A DNA stretch of 64,000 bases from Microvelia longipes. Its lineage: Eukaryota; Arthropoda; Insecta; Hemiptera; Veliidae. Shown piece by piece: positions 49,201 to 60,201 of this stretch. The notes beneath the pieces were generated by a model, which saw nothing but the letters and a program-made list of their open reading frames with translations, made no database searches and was not told the origin of the DNA. Made by a program: the position numbers and the translations under genes. Location of the stretch: contig JACMZG010001908.1 of the NCBI GenBank assembly GCA_018340805.1, positions 31,423,394 through 31,487,393 of the forward strand, in the 5' to 3' direction. Position 1 is the first letter of the stretch; every line of letters starts with the position of its first letter.

Positions 49201-52200
49201 CATAACCATTATACACATATTGGTATAAAGATTTGTGTATCAAAGGGTATAGTAAATTTTCTTAATGATGTGTGTAAAGATTTTTTTGCCACAAAAATCA
49301 ATTATTACTTTAACTAGGAATGCAATATCTATCAGATAAACATCTCTAGAATGTGTATAGTATAGTTCCATGCTTTAAAATGAAAAGAAAACGCAAGCAT
49401 CTAAGGATGATTTAAAATACCAGTAGTTGTTATTTTAAAATAAAAGTTTATAAGCATTTTTTATAGAAGATCTTTTTTCCTGTTTGTAGCCATTAAAATT
49501 TGAGTTATTATAATTACAAGGATTGGCTCATTAATAGTTATGAATATCTAATAAAAAAGTATAAGTAAAGCATTACACAACTGTAAACATATTTTTATAC
49601 TGTACCTGCTTAGTGGAAGTTGTTAGTGGAGGTCTAATCCAATGAGATAATAACAAAGCTAGATGTAATAAAACTCCAGCAAGTATACCTAACTCTACTC
49701 CTATGAATAAACTCACAAAGAATGTTACACTTAATACTAATGACTCAATCCCTGCAAACAGATAAAAAAATTATTCAAAGAAAAAATATATTATTATTTC
49801 TAGTATTGGTCTCCATAATTAACAATTGTGGATTGTGTGACATTATAATCCGTATTATTATTATTATTACTTCCAATTATTATTATTATTATTATTATTA
49901 CTATTAACCTACATTTTGAGGAAAATTTTTATAGGACATAAAGGCTCAAAGAAAAACAAAGTTCTATTTAAAGTCCAATTTAGTTTATGCTTCTTATGCC
50001 CCTTTACCTCTTAGTTATTGATTGATAGTTTCACCAACACTTCTTTCTTTGTGGTACTTAGAGAGCTGTGAAACAGACTTTTAAAACAATGGCAGACCTA
50101 ACTCCTTTTATGCTGATCAAGTGTTTGAGTTTTTATCGAATTTATACCAGAAAACTATGGTTATGAGGCTTTTATTAATGAAATTAGCAAAAATATGTTC
50201 ATTAATCTCGTTATCTAATATTTTTTTAATAGATTGTGATTACCCAGTTTATTCGTGACATCCCACATATTATCTATACCCACATATCATCTGTACACAC
50301 ATATATTTAATATGAGTAGAAATGTGACACATTTTCCACAGATATTTAAATTCTAGGCCAGGCTCTAATAAATTCCATATTTTCATCTCTTTCTTTAGTA
50401 ACAAATTACATTTATTACGTTAGGGACAACTAACACTTCTTGAGCCAAAAGTAGTTTCTTTTTGGTTGGTAACTATTTTAATTATTTACTAATATAAAAT
50501 TATTATTTTCAATATTATATTTCAGGCATCATTATTGTTAGTAATAAATAGTAAATTGGTTTTTAATTAGTTTTTATTATTATAAGTTTGATGTACTTAC
50601 TATTAGACTTCCAAATATTTTTAGCAGCAGAGAAGTCAATCATAAATATAACAGCAGATATTATAACAGCAGCAAGGGATGCTTTGGGTATGAAATAGAA
50701 ATATGGAGTCAGAAGACCCAGAGCAAGCAGTATTACGGCTCCTACAAAAAAATCATTTATATTACCAGAGTAAATTATTAAATAAACTATTAAAAATCCC
50801 ACTCAGAGAACATTACTTAAGGTTGATTGAAACTTTAACATTTTTTACTAATAAATACACAATCCATATTAATGTTAAAAATCCCAATCAGAACAACCTA
50901 AAATATTACTTAAGTTTGATTGAGACTATCAATTTTTATCAATTTTTATTGATATGAACAGCAATAATTTAAGCTCAAGCTTTAGCAACTTAAAAAAAGT
51001 TTATTTCCTCTCTTGTAAAAAGTAATATAGTTCCTTTAAACATAAAAGTAGTTTAAACATAAAATAATAATTATTAATATAAATTTGTTTGTATTTTTGA
51101 ACACTATGAATAAGCAGTATTTCATTATTATTATAATTGATATACATGTTAAAAATCCCAACCTGGGCAATGTAGAACATTAATTAAGTTTGATCGAGAC
51201 TATATTTTTTAACAATTTTTATAGATAAATACAACAAAAATGTTACAAGTATTATTAAGGGGAAATTTTTAGAATAATAGTCCAGTGATTAGCACTTCAG
51301 CTTATTATGAAACAACAAAAACTGATGTCACCAGCAATGTACCAATAAGTCACCAGCAGTTATAGTACTAATAAGCTACCCAGGGAATAATAAGATCCCT
51401 CATATAAGTCTCTTTGGTTATACTTAACTGAAGTATTACGGTTTAAGCTAAATCTGCTAGGTCACATTATTGTTCTACTTTAACATATCCATTTTTTTTC
51501 TTTTCTCTTCTGCTACTGCCTAACCTATTGATTAATATCTGTCATACCCCACACACAAGTCCATATGGACCTTGTGGGATTGCTGTAGATTATATTATGT
51601 TTTATTTAATGTAATTATTAATGGCAATAAAATGTTTTTTGAATTGAATTTATTTGTGAGCCTAAATAAAATTAGAAAAAAAATAAATAAACAAAAAAAC
51701 TTTCACTGTTCAATAAAAAAATAAAGAAGTGTATTTTTATACAACTATAGTAATATATTTTAAGACGTGTTTTAACGTCCTAACAATTAATGTTGTAATA
51801 AATGTGATATTTATGTAATAATGATATTATATTCATGTAATAATAACTCTTACTGATAAGCTCTAAAATGAAATTAGCTTTTTTACCTCTCTAAAAATGT
51901 ATTTCTACTATAAGTACTGTTTCCTTTCAACTTTCAAATTTTATTCCTCAATAATTTGTAAATGTTGTTTTCATTCCATTTTAAATTCTATTATTTAATG
52001 GTCTCTAAATAAAGGTTTCACACCAAATTAAATTTTATTGTTTAATAATTCCTTAATTCCTTCTTTGTCTATTTTTAAATTTATTGTTTGTTAATTTCTA
52101 AATACTGTATTTAGCTCTTCATTCTCTTTTTAGCTTATCTTAAAGTGCTACTGATTGATGATTTCTAAATATTGTTTCTTAATTCCTAAATAATGTAATT

Positions 52201-55200
52201 AGTTTTTAAGTGTTGTTGTTTAAATTAATTCTACATACTGTTCAGTCAATTTTTTAAATTTTATTGTATAATAATTTATATTCTTGATTTACTCTTTGAA
52301 TAAATTTTAATGCTCCTTGACTCTCAGGCTTAGCCTTGTGGTGATGTGCTCTTTTTAATCTTAGTATTAAGACAATTTATAGGTATATTGTAATACATGT
52401 AATAAATTATATTAAAAAAATGTATCATAAACCAAATAAAGGATTTTTGAATTGAATTGAAGTACTTAAATATGTGATAAGATAAAAAGTCAATATGCTT
52501 ACCAGTGTAAAGTCCACCAAGAGGGGTTGCTACACCACTAGCATGGTTAACAGCAGATCTAGAGAATGATCCAGTAACAGGCATTGATGATACAAATGAA
52601 CCTAACAAATTAGCTAATCCTAATGTCAATAACTCTTGTCCTGCATCAAGATTACCTCCTTTAGCTACAAACAAACACCATTGATTAGATTTTAACCTCA
52701 GAAGAACATTTTTACTTTTTCAAATTTTTACTGTAGGTATATGGGAAAAGTATTGAGTTTACAAAACAACCCGAAATTGGGATTTCACCCGAATTATCCG
52801 TTTCAGGTCATTTTAGACCTCCATATAGGTTTTCACAAAGTTGTCTGTCTGTCTGTGTCTATTATCATCATAGCTCCCTGGGTATATTTTCTGTAGAGTT
52901 GAGACTTGGCAAATAAATCAATCTTTAGGTATAGTTGTTCTATCTGGAAATATTTTTTAATGACGTCATTAATCCGCAATTATGACTCAACACATTTTCA
53001 AAAATTCATAAAGCACAGAAAATGTTTTTGATCAGTTTGAGATTACTCATGTAGTTGTAAATAAGACCAACATATATGCCAAGTTTCAGCTCATTATCAC
53101 CATTGGTTTAATTTTTATCAAATAACTTGTATACCTGGTTCTTTAAAAAATTGTAAAGTTATCCAATTTAGTTGAAATTTGGACAAGTAATGTGGCACCC
53201 TTTATGTAATAAATAAGTAAATAAATAAAAACTTTATTTTCATGCAAAACATTATTATTTTAAGAATAGAGCATTGCATGAACAAAAACCTTTGCATTTT
53301 TAAATGGAAAAAGGAGACATTTAAGGAGACTTGCTCCTGCTCTTCCAATATCTCCTTTTGATGTTATTTGTAAAATTAAAAGTCTCAATTCGACCCAACA
53401 GTTACAAATCAGTTATAAATAAACGTTTAATAACAAGAAAAATAATCATTATGAAGCAATTAAAATATTATAATAACGTAATTAATTAATGAATTTTTTA
53501 AACATATTGCTTCCAGAGATTTAAATTTATCTAATAAACGTTTCTCCTTTTTTTAAAAACTTAAAATTAAAAGCTTTATGACTTGTGTTAAAGAATGTTA
53601 TATCGACGGTTGACAAATCTAAGGTTTACATCATGCTGATCAGATTTATTACATCATAGATTTGAATTATTACTTTTTTTAAATAAAATAAATAATAATA
53701 AAAATTCCTTTATTCCACTAAACATTTTTACAAAAACATGATTAATACAAATATCCTTTAGTGCATCTCCGCATGAGTTAAACTCGTGTGCGGAAATGGC
53801 CGTGTTATTATAATAACACGTTATAAGTTAGAAATGCAACTAGATTTTTTAAATATTTGCTAAATACTCACCAAAAGCTTTAGCGATAGCAATATTTCCT
53901 AGTACAGCTATGATAGGTACCAATACAACAGCCGATCCCATGTCAGATACCATCTGAGAGAAGGGAACTGTAGTGTTACCTATCTGTGTTGAGAATGGGG
54001 GCAATCTAACAGGTGGCAGACCTCCAACTACTTCTCCTGTACAAATAAAAATCGGAGTGACAGTAATTATCACATAATAATTATACATTATAATATAGTA
54101 TATTCTATTCATAGTGATTTTGAGAACAAATAATGGTTTTGCTTAAAAATAATAACACTGATTAAATCTAACCCTCTAATATTCTAATAATATTTGATAT
54201 CTTTTTGACTACAAACATCTTTTTGAAATACGCATTCAAAGGAAATTCGCCCGACATGCGGACCACCGCGCCAAAATTATTTTGTTTAAATTATGTAAAC
54301 TTTAATTATTTAAACTCAAATTATGTAAAAAAAAAAGATAAACAATTATCGTCCCTATCAGGATTGTTGTTAAGCACGGAAACACGCATTTTAAATGAAA
54401 TTCGCCTGAAAAGCGGACCACCGCGCCAGAATTATTAAGTAGTTATAAACTTATATAATGTAATGAACTATAAAAAAAATATCATTTCAACCAAGATTGT
54501 TGCTAAGCACGAAAACACGCATTCAAAGGAAATTCGCCCAACATGCGGACCACCGCGCTAGAATTTTGATTCAAATTGCAAGTTCTACAGGTATCTGTAC
54601 AATCAATAGAATATTTAATAACTTTAGGCAATATTTTTATTTCCTTGCTACTTAAAAGCCGTATTTGGCATATTAGTTATTATACTATGCTGAAGTTATT
54701 GCACTCTAAAGTAAGATATTGTTCTACATCTACATCAGTATATAGGAGGCGATCTGTCTAAAATATTGAGAGTAGTTGGAGTTATAGACTCTTTGTATGT
54801 CTATACTGAGACAGTGGTTTTTCATTTTAAGCACAATCAGTGTCCATAGACTAAAGAATTAACAGAATAATTAACATGGGCAGTATAAATAAATTAAAAA
54901 TAACTTATCTAATTTAGTTCATACACAAAAATACATAAAATAATATACATAATTACCTGTTAATTTGACAGGAACAGACTGCATGTGAGTTTTTAAGAAG
55001 TAAGCTATAAGAGAGCACGTTAGAACAACAAGAGCATTTCTAGCTATAGAAAGAAACCAGAGTGACTTAGCAATCAATTTCTGACCCTTAGATGGCTTGG
55101 ATTTGTCCACAATTTGAAGATCTTTGATTTTCTGTAAATTAAGCAAAATTTAAAGTAATTATTACAGCAGCTGATTTGATTCCGAGGGATAAAGCTTTCT

Positions 55201-58200
55201 CCTAGAGGCTGTCGCCTTTTCTCTCCTGTGTCACAAAAAAATTACTACAGCAAAAGCAATATATGTATAAAGATTAAATTATGACAGTAAAACTGAGCAG
55301 TGGAGTTAGTATATATAGCTGAATAAAACACCTAAGTCTCTCCACAAAACGTTTATTATTATAAACATAGCCAGCTTTCGAGCTCTCAATCATCAACAGT
55401 GTCTCACCTATCAAACATAGAAAAAGAGGAAAATCAACGAATATTCTACTAAAAACTAACCAAATAAAAAAAATAGAAATAAAAACAAGGCATTTAAATA
55501 GTTGAAATAAAAATGGAAAAAGGTTAAAAAGTTAAAACTCAAAAATAAATAAATACATAATATACAAAGTAAATAAATTAATATAATAAAAAATAAAAAT
55601 GGTTATACAGAATAAAATAAAACAAATTACAGGTGAGAAGAATAGTAGAGGCTTTAATCAAACACTTTAGATAATCATATTGGCTGGCGAGCGAGGGGCA
55701 AACACTAGAGAACCTTATATAAGTAAGACGAGTTACTTATACTCGTATCCGATTAAATTAAATTAAACGATTAAATTATTAACGGAGTTAGGTTCTGTAT
55801 CCGATAAAACAGGAAACATTAAAAAAGAATGGAGTTAATGTGACTTTCCGTAATTAACACTCGTTGCGTAGTCATGTTTCCAAATGTAAGGGCAAAGTGG
55901 ACTTCATAGATAAAATTGGTGTTTATAGCATTAATGTGGTATCTCTGGTTGCGACTTTGTTGGCTAAACAGGTATAGCATTCCGCACCAAAATTGCAGAG
56001 CATGGAGCGCTCGCATCCAGCATGGTTTATCAACATTTGACAATGCCATAACTACGAGGTTGCTTATCTTCATTATGTTTCAAAAGGTTATTGTATGTCT
56101 GCGCTGGAAAATCTTGAGATTTTGCTGCGCTTCCTAAGAAATTAATAGAAAGCCTAAAAAAAACTAAAAAAAATTGTTAGCTTTTAGTAGTATATTAGTT
56201 GACCTTTTTCTTTTTCTATGTTTGTTAGGTACGACACTAATGATGATCGAGAGATCGAAGGCCAGCTCTGTTTGTAAGGATAAATGTTTTGTGGAGAGAC
56301 TTTGGTCTTTTATTCAGCTATTATGATTAAATTATAATTTATAAAATAATGATTACTTCTTAACTTATAGAAGTTAAATCAAAACTACAGAAAAAATAAA
56401 TTTATAAACTTTTTTACCTGCCAATCTTTTATATAAGCTTTAAAAAGTGTAAACTTTCAGACTCTTCATGGGAGAAAGGGGAAAAATTGCTTTATTTAAA
56501 AAAAATCTAGGTTTGCGTTTTAAATAATCCTCAACTACCTATCCTTTTACAGGGGATCTAGAAGTAAACTGTTCTTTATAAATAAAACAATTTAAAAAAT
56601 GATTTTTTTTTTAGTTCTTACGAGTCACAACATGTTAAAAGTGAAAAGATTTCCATAAGAATGAAAAATCCAGTAGTGAAAACCAGGTAATGAGCATAAA
56701 GTCAACCATCATGTTGCCGCCCTCAGACAACATTAGAGTTTAATTGTATTGAAGAAGCCTATAAAGTTTGTCTTTTTCACTCTTAATGTCTTAAAGCATG
56801 CTTACTGCAATCATACATCAATCTAAGTATTTTTTTTTTATGACTTAAAATTTTTAAACAATTACCTACGATAGCTGCTGTTTGATATAAATATCCATGT
56901 TAATGATAAAAGGGTACAGTGATGCGAGTATAGAGAGGGTTGGCATTTTTACATGGGAAAGATATGAAAGGTTCTTTCCCTACTATTAAAGTTCCTTGCT
57001 AAGAATCACAGTAAAATAGGTCTTAAGAACACTTTTTTCATCTCTAAGTTTTATCCATTATAACCTATTGCATTGTCAAATACAAGTCGAATAACATGTA
57101 AAAAAAATAATAAAGAGGCATAACCAAGTCCTGACAAATTAAAAATAAAATAAGGGCTATAAAGGGTTATAAGACTAATTTATTATTTTGTAACTAATTA
57201 TTAATTCATATAAAAAAAGATAATAATTTGACATACCCTTAAAGTAAGAAGAATAAAAATAGAAGATAAGCCCATCAAGGCATCAGGAAGACTGGTGTTG
57301 GGTATATTCATACCAACTTTATACACAGTATCTATAAAACCCTGTGAAGTTACAGATAAACCAAGAAGTCCTTTGATTTGCGAACCAACAATAATGACAG
57401 CAGTGGCTGATGTGAAGCCAACAGTAACTGGCTCACTAATTAGCTCAACTAGAACACCTAGAAAAAACATTTGGATTCTTTTAAAATTGTATTCAAATAT
57501 TAGCTTATTTTAAGCCTTACCTAAGATGGTCAATTTAAAATTGAAACTCGAATGCAATATTTTTGACATTTTAATTACTGTTTTCAGAAAAATCTTAGCT
57601 AATAATTTAGAATAAAAATCGATCATTTGGTAAATAATTTTAATAAAAGTTGAGGTCTGCAGTCTTTAAACAAATAATTTTAGCGAATTTCCTATGGAAA
57701 AATGAAATGAAAAAGGGTACTGCTATAACATTGTGGAGTTATGGAAGAGGCTTAAAACCCTGTCGAAGGCTTAGTCGGATCTCTGATCTGAATGAAATAT
57801 GATAAAAAAATCTGTCATATAAAGGTCAACCTAATTTTGATTTCATCGTTTTATGAATATAATTTTATGTAAACAAATCACCGTTTTTGAATATTATAAA
57901 ACAAGTAACATGACAAACTGATACAGGATATCATCAATATGGCCTCTTGTATATTTTTAATATAATATAATTAAACTAAGTTCCTTAACGTATTTGAATT
58001 AAATAAAATAATTTACTACAAGTGCAGTAAAGATTATAAATTATATTCTTTAAAATAAACTGTATAAACCCTATGTTAATTTTCTTTGACTGTCTAATTA
58101 AAAATCCATACATTTATGCTAAAATTAAAATAAAAAACAAAATAATAAATTACCTAATCCTAATGGAGCCATTAAAAGCATGACACATCCTGAAAGAAAG

Positions 58201-58349
58201 CACAATAGAACTGCGTAATCAGAATTCCTATTGACAACTTGTTCAAATGTCATGAGAGATAGAAGAGCAGTTGGCCCAATAGTTATATCCTTACAGCCTC
58301 CGAATATAGCGTAAACTATGCATCCTACCCAGGCACTGTACAGGCCAAA
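46068..58349 (-). CDS. SLC26A11-like sulfate/anion transporter, ten 3' exons (5' end missing)
   Basis: SLC26 proteins exchange sulfate, chloride and related anions across membranes; SLC26A11 is the 'sodium-independent sulfate anion transporter'. Exons in reading order: 58154-58349, 57237-57457, 54957-55131, 53872-54036, 52503-52664, 50601-50741, 49606-49751, 47944-48108, 47193-47346, 46068-46264. Every junction is GT-AG and phases agree: 1722 bases, 573 residues plus stop. Visible hallmarks: FGLYSAWVGC and GPTALLS (transmembrane core), EPVTVGFTSATAV (second SLC26 signature), PVTGSFSRSAVNHASG (substrate-site region of transmembrane helix 10), IPKASLAAVIISAV, then a STAS domain (about residues 403-510 of the visible part). 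The C tail has a C-x-C-x3-C-x2-C-x3-C cluster and PLLRQ. The first visible exon starts mid-protein; about 50-80 N-terminal residues (the PQ-x-x-AYA region) were not found. The gene is convergent with cyc. Confidence 0.9.
46405..46582. mobile_element. MITE-like element, about 178 bp
   Basis: Sister of 38089-38257: the left arm AAAATTAGTTGACAGAATGG pairs with the complement of the right arm (AAAATCAGTTGATAGCGTGG). It lies in the last intron of the transporter. Confidence 0.65.
46958..47160 (-). mobile_element. tRNA-derived SINE (family A), diverged copy
   Basis: It has the same order of blocks as 6463-6692: the degraded ribozyme-like end (CATGATGAACC), GAGGTTATCC / CACAGAGG, 'agaacgtaacctgg', and a B-box region. 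It ends in the A-box head CATGGTCGAGGTTGTTAAAG (read on the minus strand). It sits in the last intron of the transporter. Confidence 0.65.
47193..47346 (-). CDS. SLC26-like exon: STAS domain, second half
   Basis: It encodes ELLAILKDFQSRNEILLITN... and KVLKILTAVCGDKLSHY, the later helices and strands of a STAS fold. Acceptor TTTTGTAG, donor GTGATT (weaker than its neighbours). Confidence 0.85.
47641..47751. mobile_element. Foldback element, 111 bp (GGAGAGACT family)
   Basis: 41-bp arms (47641-47681 and 47711-47751) are complementary with one mismatch; they contain AGAAGTCTCT(C/G)CACAAAATAAAA. The 29-base centre has GCAAAGCGCTTTCAACC. It lies in a transporter intron and would form a strong hairpin in the pre-mRNA. 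Confidence 0.8.
47944..48108 (-). CDS. SLC26-like exon: STAS domain, first half
   Basis: A 165-base phase-0 exon encoding VEYTVVTPSWCLFYPGVGKL and then KPIVLDLTTMRSTDYTTAN, the STAS strand-helix core with the conserved D-x-T/S-x2-x2-D-Y pattern. Acceptor TTATTATTATAG, donor GTGAGT. Confidence 0.9.
48583..48640 (-). mobile_element. SINE family A tail fragment
   Basis: Only the 3' portion (CCTGGTGGGCC / CAGGGTGAATACC / CACCTGAGGTGG...) is recognisable; the tRNA-like head is missing. Confidence 0.4.
48892..48924. repeat. TA/CA-rich microsatellite
   Basis: Short TATATACATATATATG array in a transporter intron, preceded by CACACAACACAC. Confidence 0.85.
49606..49751 (-). CDS. SLC26-like exon: last membrane segments
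   Basis: It encodes IESLVLSVTFFVSLFIGVEL then GILAGVLLHLALLLSHWIRP, the final transmembrane helices with the conserved G-x-L-x-G turn, leading to the STAS domain. Acceptor TTTGCAG. Confidence 0.92.
49847..49905. repeat. ATT trinucleotide microsatellite
   Basis: Two ATT/TTA runs separated by a short spacer. Confidence 0.9.
50601..50741 (-). CDS. SLC26-like exon: IPKASLAAVI segment
   Basis: It encodes GAVILLALGLLTPYFYFIPK and then ASLAAVIISAVIFMIDFSAA, a highly conserved SLC26 block (IPK-x-x-LAAVI). Acceptor TTTTTTTGTAG, donor GTAAGT. Confidence 0.93.
50760..52329. other. Transporter intron with retroelement tail
   Basis: A polyadenylation-type tail 'ggcaataaaatgttttttg' followed by 'aattgaattt' near 51625-51655 looks like the 3' end of a non-LTR retroelement; a similar tail ('aataaaggatttttgaattg') is near 52435-52465. 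The direct repeats AAAAATCCCA...CTTAAGTTTGATTGAGACTAT recur three times between 50790 and 51210. Confidence 0.5.
52503..52664 (-). CDS. SLC26-like exon: PVTGSFSRSAVN segment
   Basis: It encodes GGNLDAGQELLTLGLANLLG then SFVSSMPVTGSFSRSAVNHA, the SLC26 region whose S-x-S-R motif lines the anion site. Donor GTAAGC, acceptor GTTTGTAG. Confidence 0.95.
52720..52860 (+). repeat. Dispersed repeat D copy
   Basis: Clear copy: 'gtatatgggaaaagtattg', 'attgggatttcacc', 'gaattatccgtttcagg', 'agacctcc', 'gttgtctgtctgtctg'. It lies in a transporter intron. Confidence 0.6.
53210..53400 (-). repeat. Dispersed repeat E copy
   Basis: Counterpart of 33420-33610 with the same block order; possible retroelement 3' end. 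A related A/T-rich tail is seen near 53690-53830, with a small hairpin CGCATGAG...CTCGTGTGCG. Confidence 0.45.
53872..54036 (-). CDS. SLC26-like exon: PPF...PFSQMVSDMG segment
   Basis: It encodes EVVGGLPPVRLPPFS, then QMVSDMGSAVVLVPIIAVLG and NIAIAKAFG. G-L-P-x2-x-P-P-F is typical of SLC26A11-type proteins. Acceptor TTTGTACAG, donor GTGAGT. Confidence 0.93.
54226..54566 (+). repeat. Three tandem copies of the SINE family C tail
   Basis: Units at about 54226-54283, 54362-54438 and 54491-54566 each carry ACGCATT(C/T)..A.GAAATTCGCC followed by GCGGACCACCGCGC.A.AAT. Copies two and three are preceded by GATTGTTG(T/C)TAAGCACG.AAAC. Spacing is about 130-155 bp. Single copies lie at 6954-7012 and inside the SINE copies at 17700 and 24700. 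Confidence 0.75.
54957..55131 (-). CDS. SLC26-like exon: cytosolic loop and next helix
   Basis: It encodes KIKDLQIVDKSK..., then SLWFLSIARNALVVLTCSLI and PVKLTG; the S-x-ARNA-(I/L)-VV segment is typical of SLC26A11. Acceptor TTACAG, donor GTAATT. Confidence 0.92.
55315..56321. mobile_element. Foldback-ended element, about 1.0 kb (GGAGAGACT family)
   Basis: 41-bp inverted ends: left 55315-55355 (ATAGCTGAATAAAA...AGTCTCTCCACAAAAC), right 56281-56321, differing at a handful of bases. Just inside the left end, the minus strand reads TTGATGATTGAGAGCTCGAAAGC, a hairpin motif reminiscent of the ribozyme-like cores elsewhere. No protein domain is seen within. It is inserted in a transporter intron. 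Confidence 0.7.
57237..57457 (-). CDS. SLC26-like exon: EPVTVGFTSATAV segment
   Basis: It encodes VLVELISEPVTVGFTSATAV then IIVGSQIKGLLGL and PDALMGLSSIFILLTLR. The S-x-P-V-x-x-GF-T-S/T-A pattern is the core SLC26/sulfate permease signature. Acceptor TTTTTTCTAG. Confidence 0.95.
58154..58349 (-). CDS. SLC26-like exon: first exon found in the window
   Basis: It encodes FGLYSAWVGCIVYAIFGGCK, DITIGPTALLSLMTFEQVV and MLLMAPLGLG, starting at the Q-(Y/F)-GLYS point of the family. An acceptor (TTATTTGTTACAG) immediately precedes it, so at least one upstream exon with the PQ-x-x-AYA helix exists. The ATG a few codons further upstream is intronic. Confidence 0.92.
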
Positions 58350-58439
58350 CTGTAACAAATAAGTAATGCGAACAACAATAAATAAATCTATTGATTTATC
58401 GATGTAGTCGATATAATTTCATTCGGCTGCGTCTTGTTT

Positions 58440-58870
58440 TAGTGTCTTTTTACCTTTTCTCATTTATACAGTAGGTTTATAGGACAAGGACTCATTTATA
58501 CAGTAGGTTTATAGGACAAGTAATCTGTTTGTAGTAAAATTTTGAAATTGGGATTTCACTTGAATCATACTTTTCAAATGCTCTTGACATCTCCTCAGTG
58601 ATTTTTACATAGTATGTATGCGTGTGTGTGTGTCTTTTATCGTCGTAGCTCCCTGCAGTGGGTTAAAACTTGGTACAAAAATCAATATTTAGCCCTAGTT
58701 GTGCTATCCGGAAAATAATATTTCTACGACGTTACTAACTTTTCCTTATTTTCGTTGTAGGTAAAGAAGAAAAGGAAGTACTAAAATCCCCTGAATTATC
58801 AGTTTCAGGTGTTCCTTAGACCTCCAGAGGAGTTTTTGCTTATCTCTGTGAGAGTGTGTGAGTAATCATC
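58440..58870 (+). repeat. Two dispersed repeat D copies
   Basis: Two copies lie head to tail (58440-58640 and 58745-58870), each with TAGG(A)AAGT-type start, 'ttcacttgaat' or 'cccctgaattat', CAGTTTCAGGTGTT-like and 'agacctcc' blocks. The 5' one also contains a 26-bp tandem duplication, CATTTATACAGTAGGTTTAT at 58461 and 58493. Confidence 0.55.
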
Positions 58871-58887
58871 TTGAAACTTAGAGCAAA

Positions 58888-59110
58888 AAGTCCGTCACCC
58901 GTGGTGTAGTGGTTATGGTACGCGGCCAATAAACAGAATGAATGAACTTCCGAGTTTATTTAGTATTGGGTTCAATCCCAGCACGGGCCTCTGAGATTTT
59001 TATGAGAGGGATAAAAATTCTGCGTACCACGTCCTTCAGAAGGGACGTAAAGCCGATGGTCTCGAGTCTGTGCGTTGTCAGGTACTCGTTAAAGATACCT
59101 TACTCTAAAT
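58888..59110 (+). mobile_element. tRNA-derived SINE (family B)
   Basis: The A box is TGGTGTAGTGGTTATGG near 58902 and the B box is GGGTTCAATCCC near 58968, with tRNA-type end pairing (CCCGTGG / CACGGG). The inter-box region is longer than in a real tRNA, so it is a SINE head. The body contains CCTTCAGAAGGGACGTAAAG and CCGATGGTC, a segment that resembles SINE cores seen in other invertebrates. Confidence 0.75.
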
Positions 59111-59119
59111 GAAACTGGG

Positions 59120-60200
59120 TATAGGCAAAATTTAGGACCCTCATAGTAGATTTGTGCTGTTCCTAGTTTTCACTAGACTATAAGAATCAGTGAAAATATG
59201 TATGATTGCTTGAAAAAAGCATGAGAGGAACCATAGAAATCCACGGTTCTTCTCTCTAGATTTGATGAAATATACCTACACTTGAAATTTAAAGGAGTAG
59301 AACACTATCTTAGGGATCTGGCAAAAAGGGCCCAACAACGTGGCCTACTTGCCTGGTAGTTACTACCACTCCCCCCATACTACTACTAGAGCAAAATCAT
59401 TTTTTAGCTCGATTAGCGCCTTAAATATATGGCAAATATTTTATACTACGTCATTAACCCTCAATAATGACACAGCAATGCTGGAGAGTCACTTTAGGTC
59501 CCACTTTCGGTCTAGTTAATTTAATCCGACTTTAGGTCTAGTTGTGCTGCCCTGAAGATTATATTGTTCCAGACTACGATAACCTATGTTCCTGAGCCAT
59601 CTAAAATTTTAATCATTTGTTAAAAATTGGAAATACAACCGTTCGAGTTGAAATTTTATTCACATTTACATCTATAGTTGTTCAAAAGATCCACGAAATT
59701 GCATTATGATATTGGGCGCAATTTTTAAATGAGTAGTATACTTTAAAATTTTAAGTTTGTTAGCTTTAAGAAGTTCGACAAATTGTCAGAGAGCGACGAA
59801 ACTTATAATAAATAAGTAATGGAAATTCTATAGCTATTCAACTTTTTGTTTGTAAGTTATTGACAAACATATATATTTATTGGTGCAACACAAAATTATA
59901 TGGTTTGCTTACACATAAGTCAAATCATGACATACAGATCAATAACGTATTGAGCTGATATTCTCATATAATTCTGTGGAGGAGCGAAAGAAGATCGAAG
60001 TCAAAACACCCTAGACTTTAGATAACCATTTTATTTTGAGGTCCAGCGCAGCGAAACTGATGTCATAACCTTAGACAATGAAAAATCATAATATTCTATA
60101 GAAAGCAAAGCGAGTCCGAAGTTGTGAGTAAAAACACCGAGGAAAAATACCGGATTTTTAATTTTATTTTTTCAAAAAAAGTTTTATTAAAAAATAAAAT
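59120..60200. other. Gene-free DNA
   Basis: AT-rich sequence with GCGAAGCGA-type motifs near 60045-60120. A missing 5' exon of the transporter was looked for here and not found. Confidence 0.45.
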
Positions 60201-60201
60201 T

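Noticed and set aside
58892..58985. A functional tRNA gene
   Set aside because: A and B boxes are present but the space between them is too long, the cloverleaf cannot close properly, and a SINE body follows.
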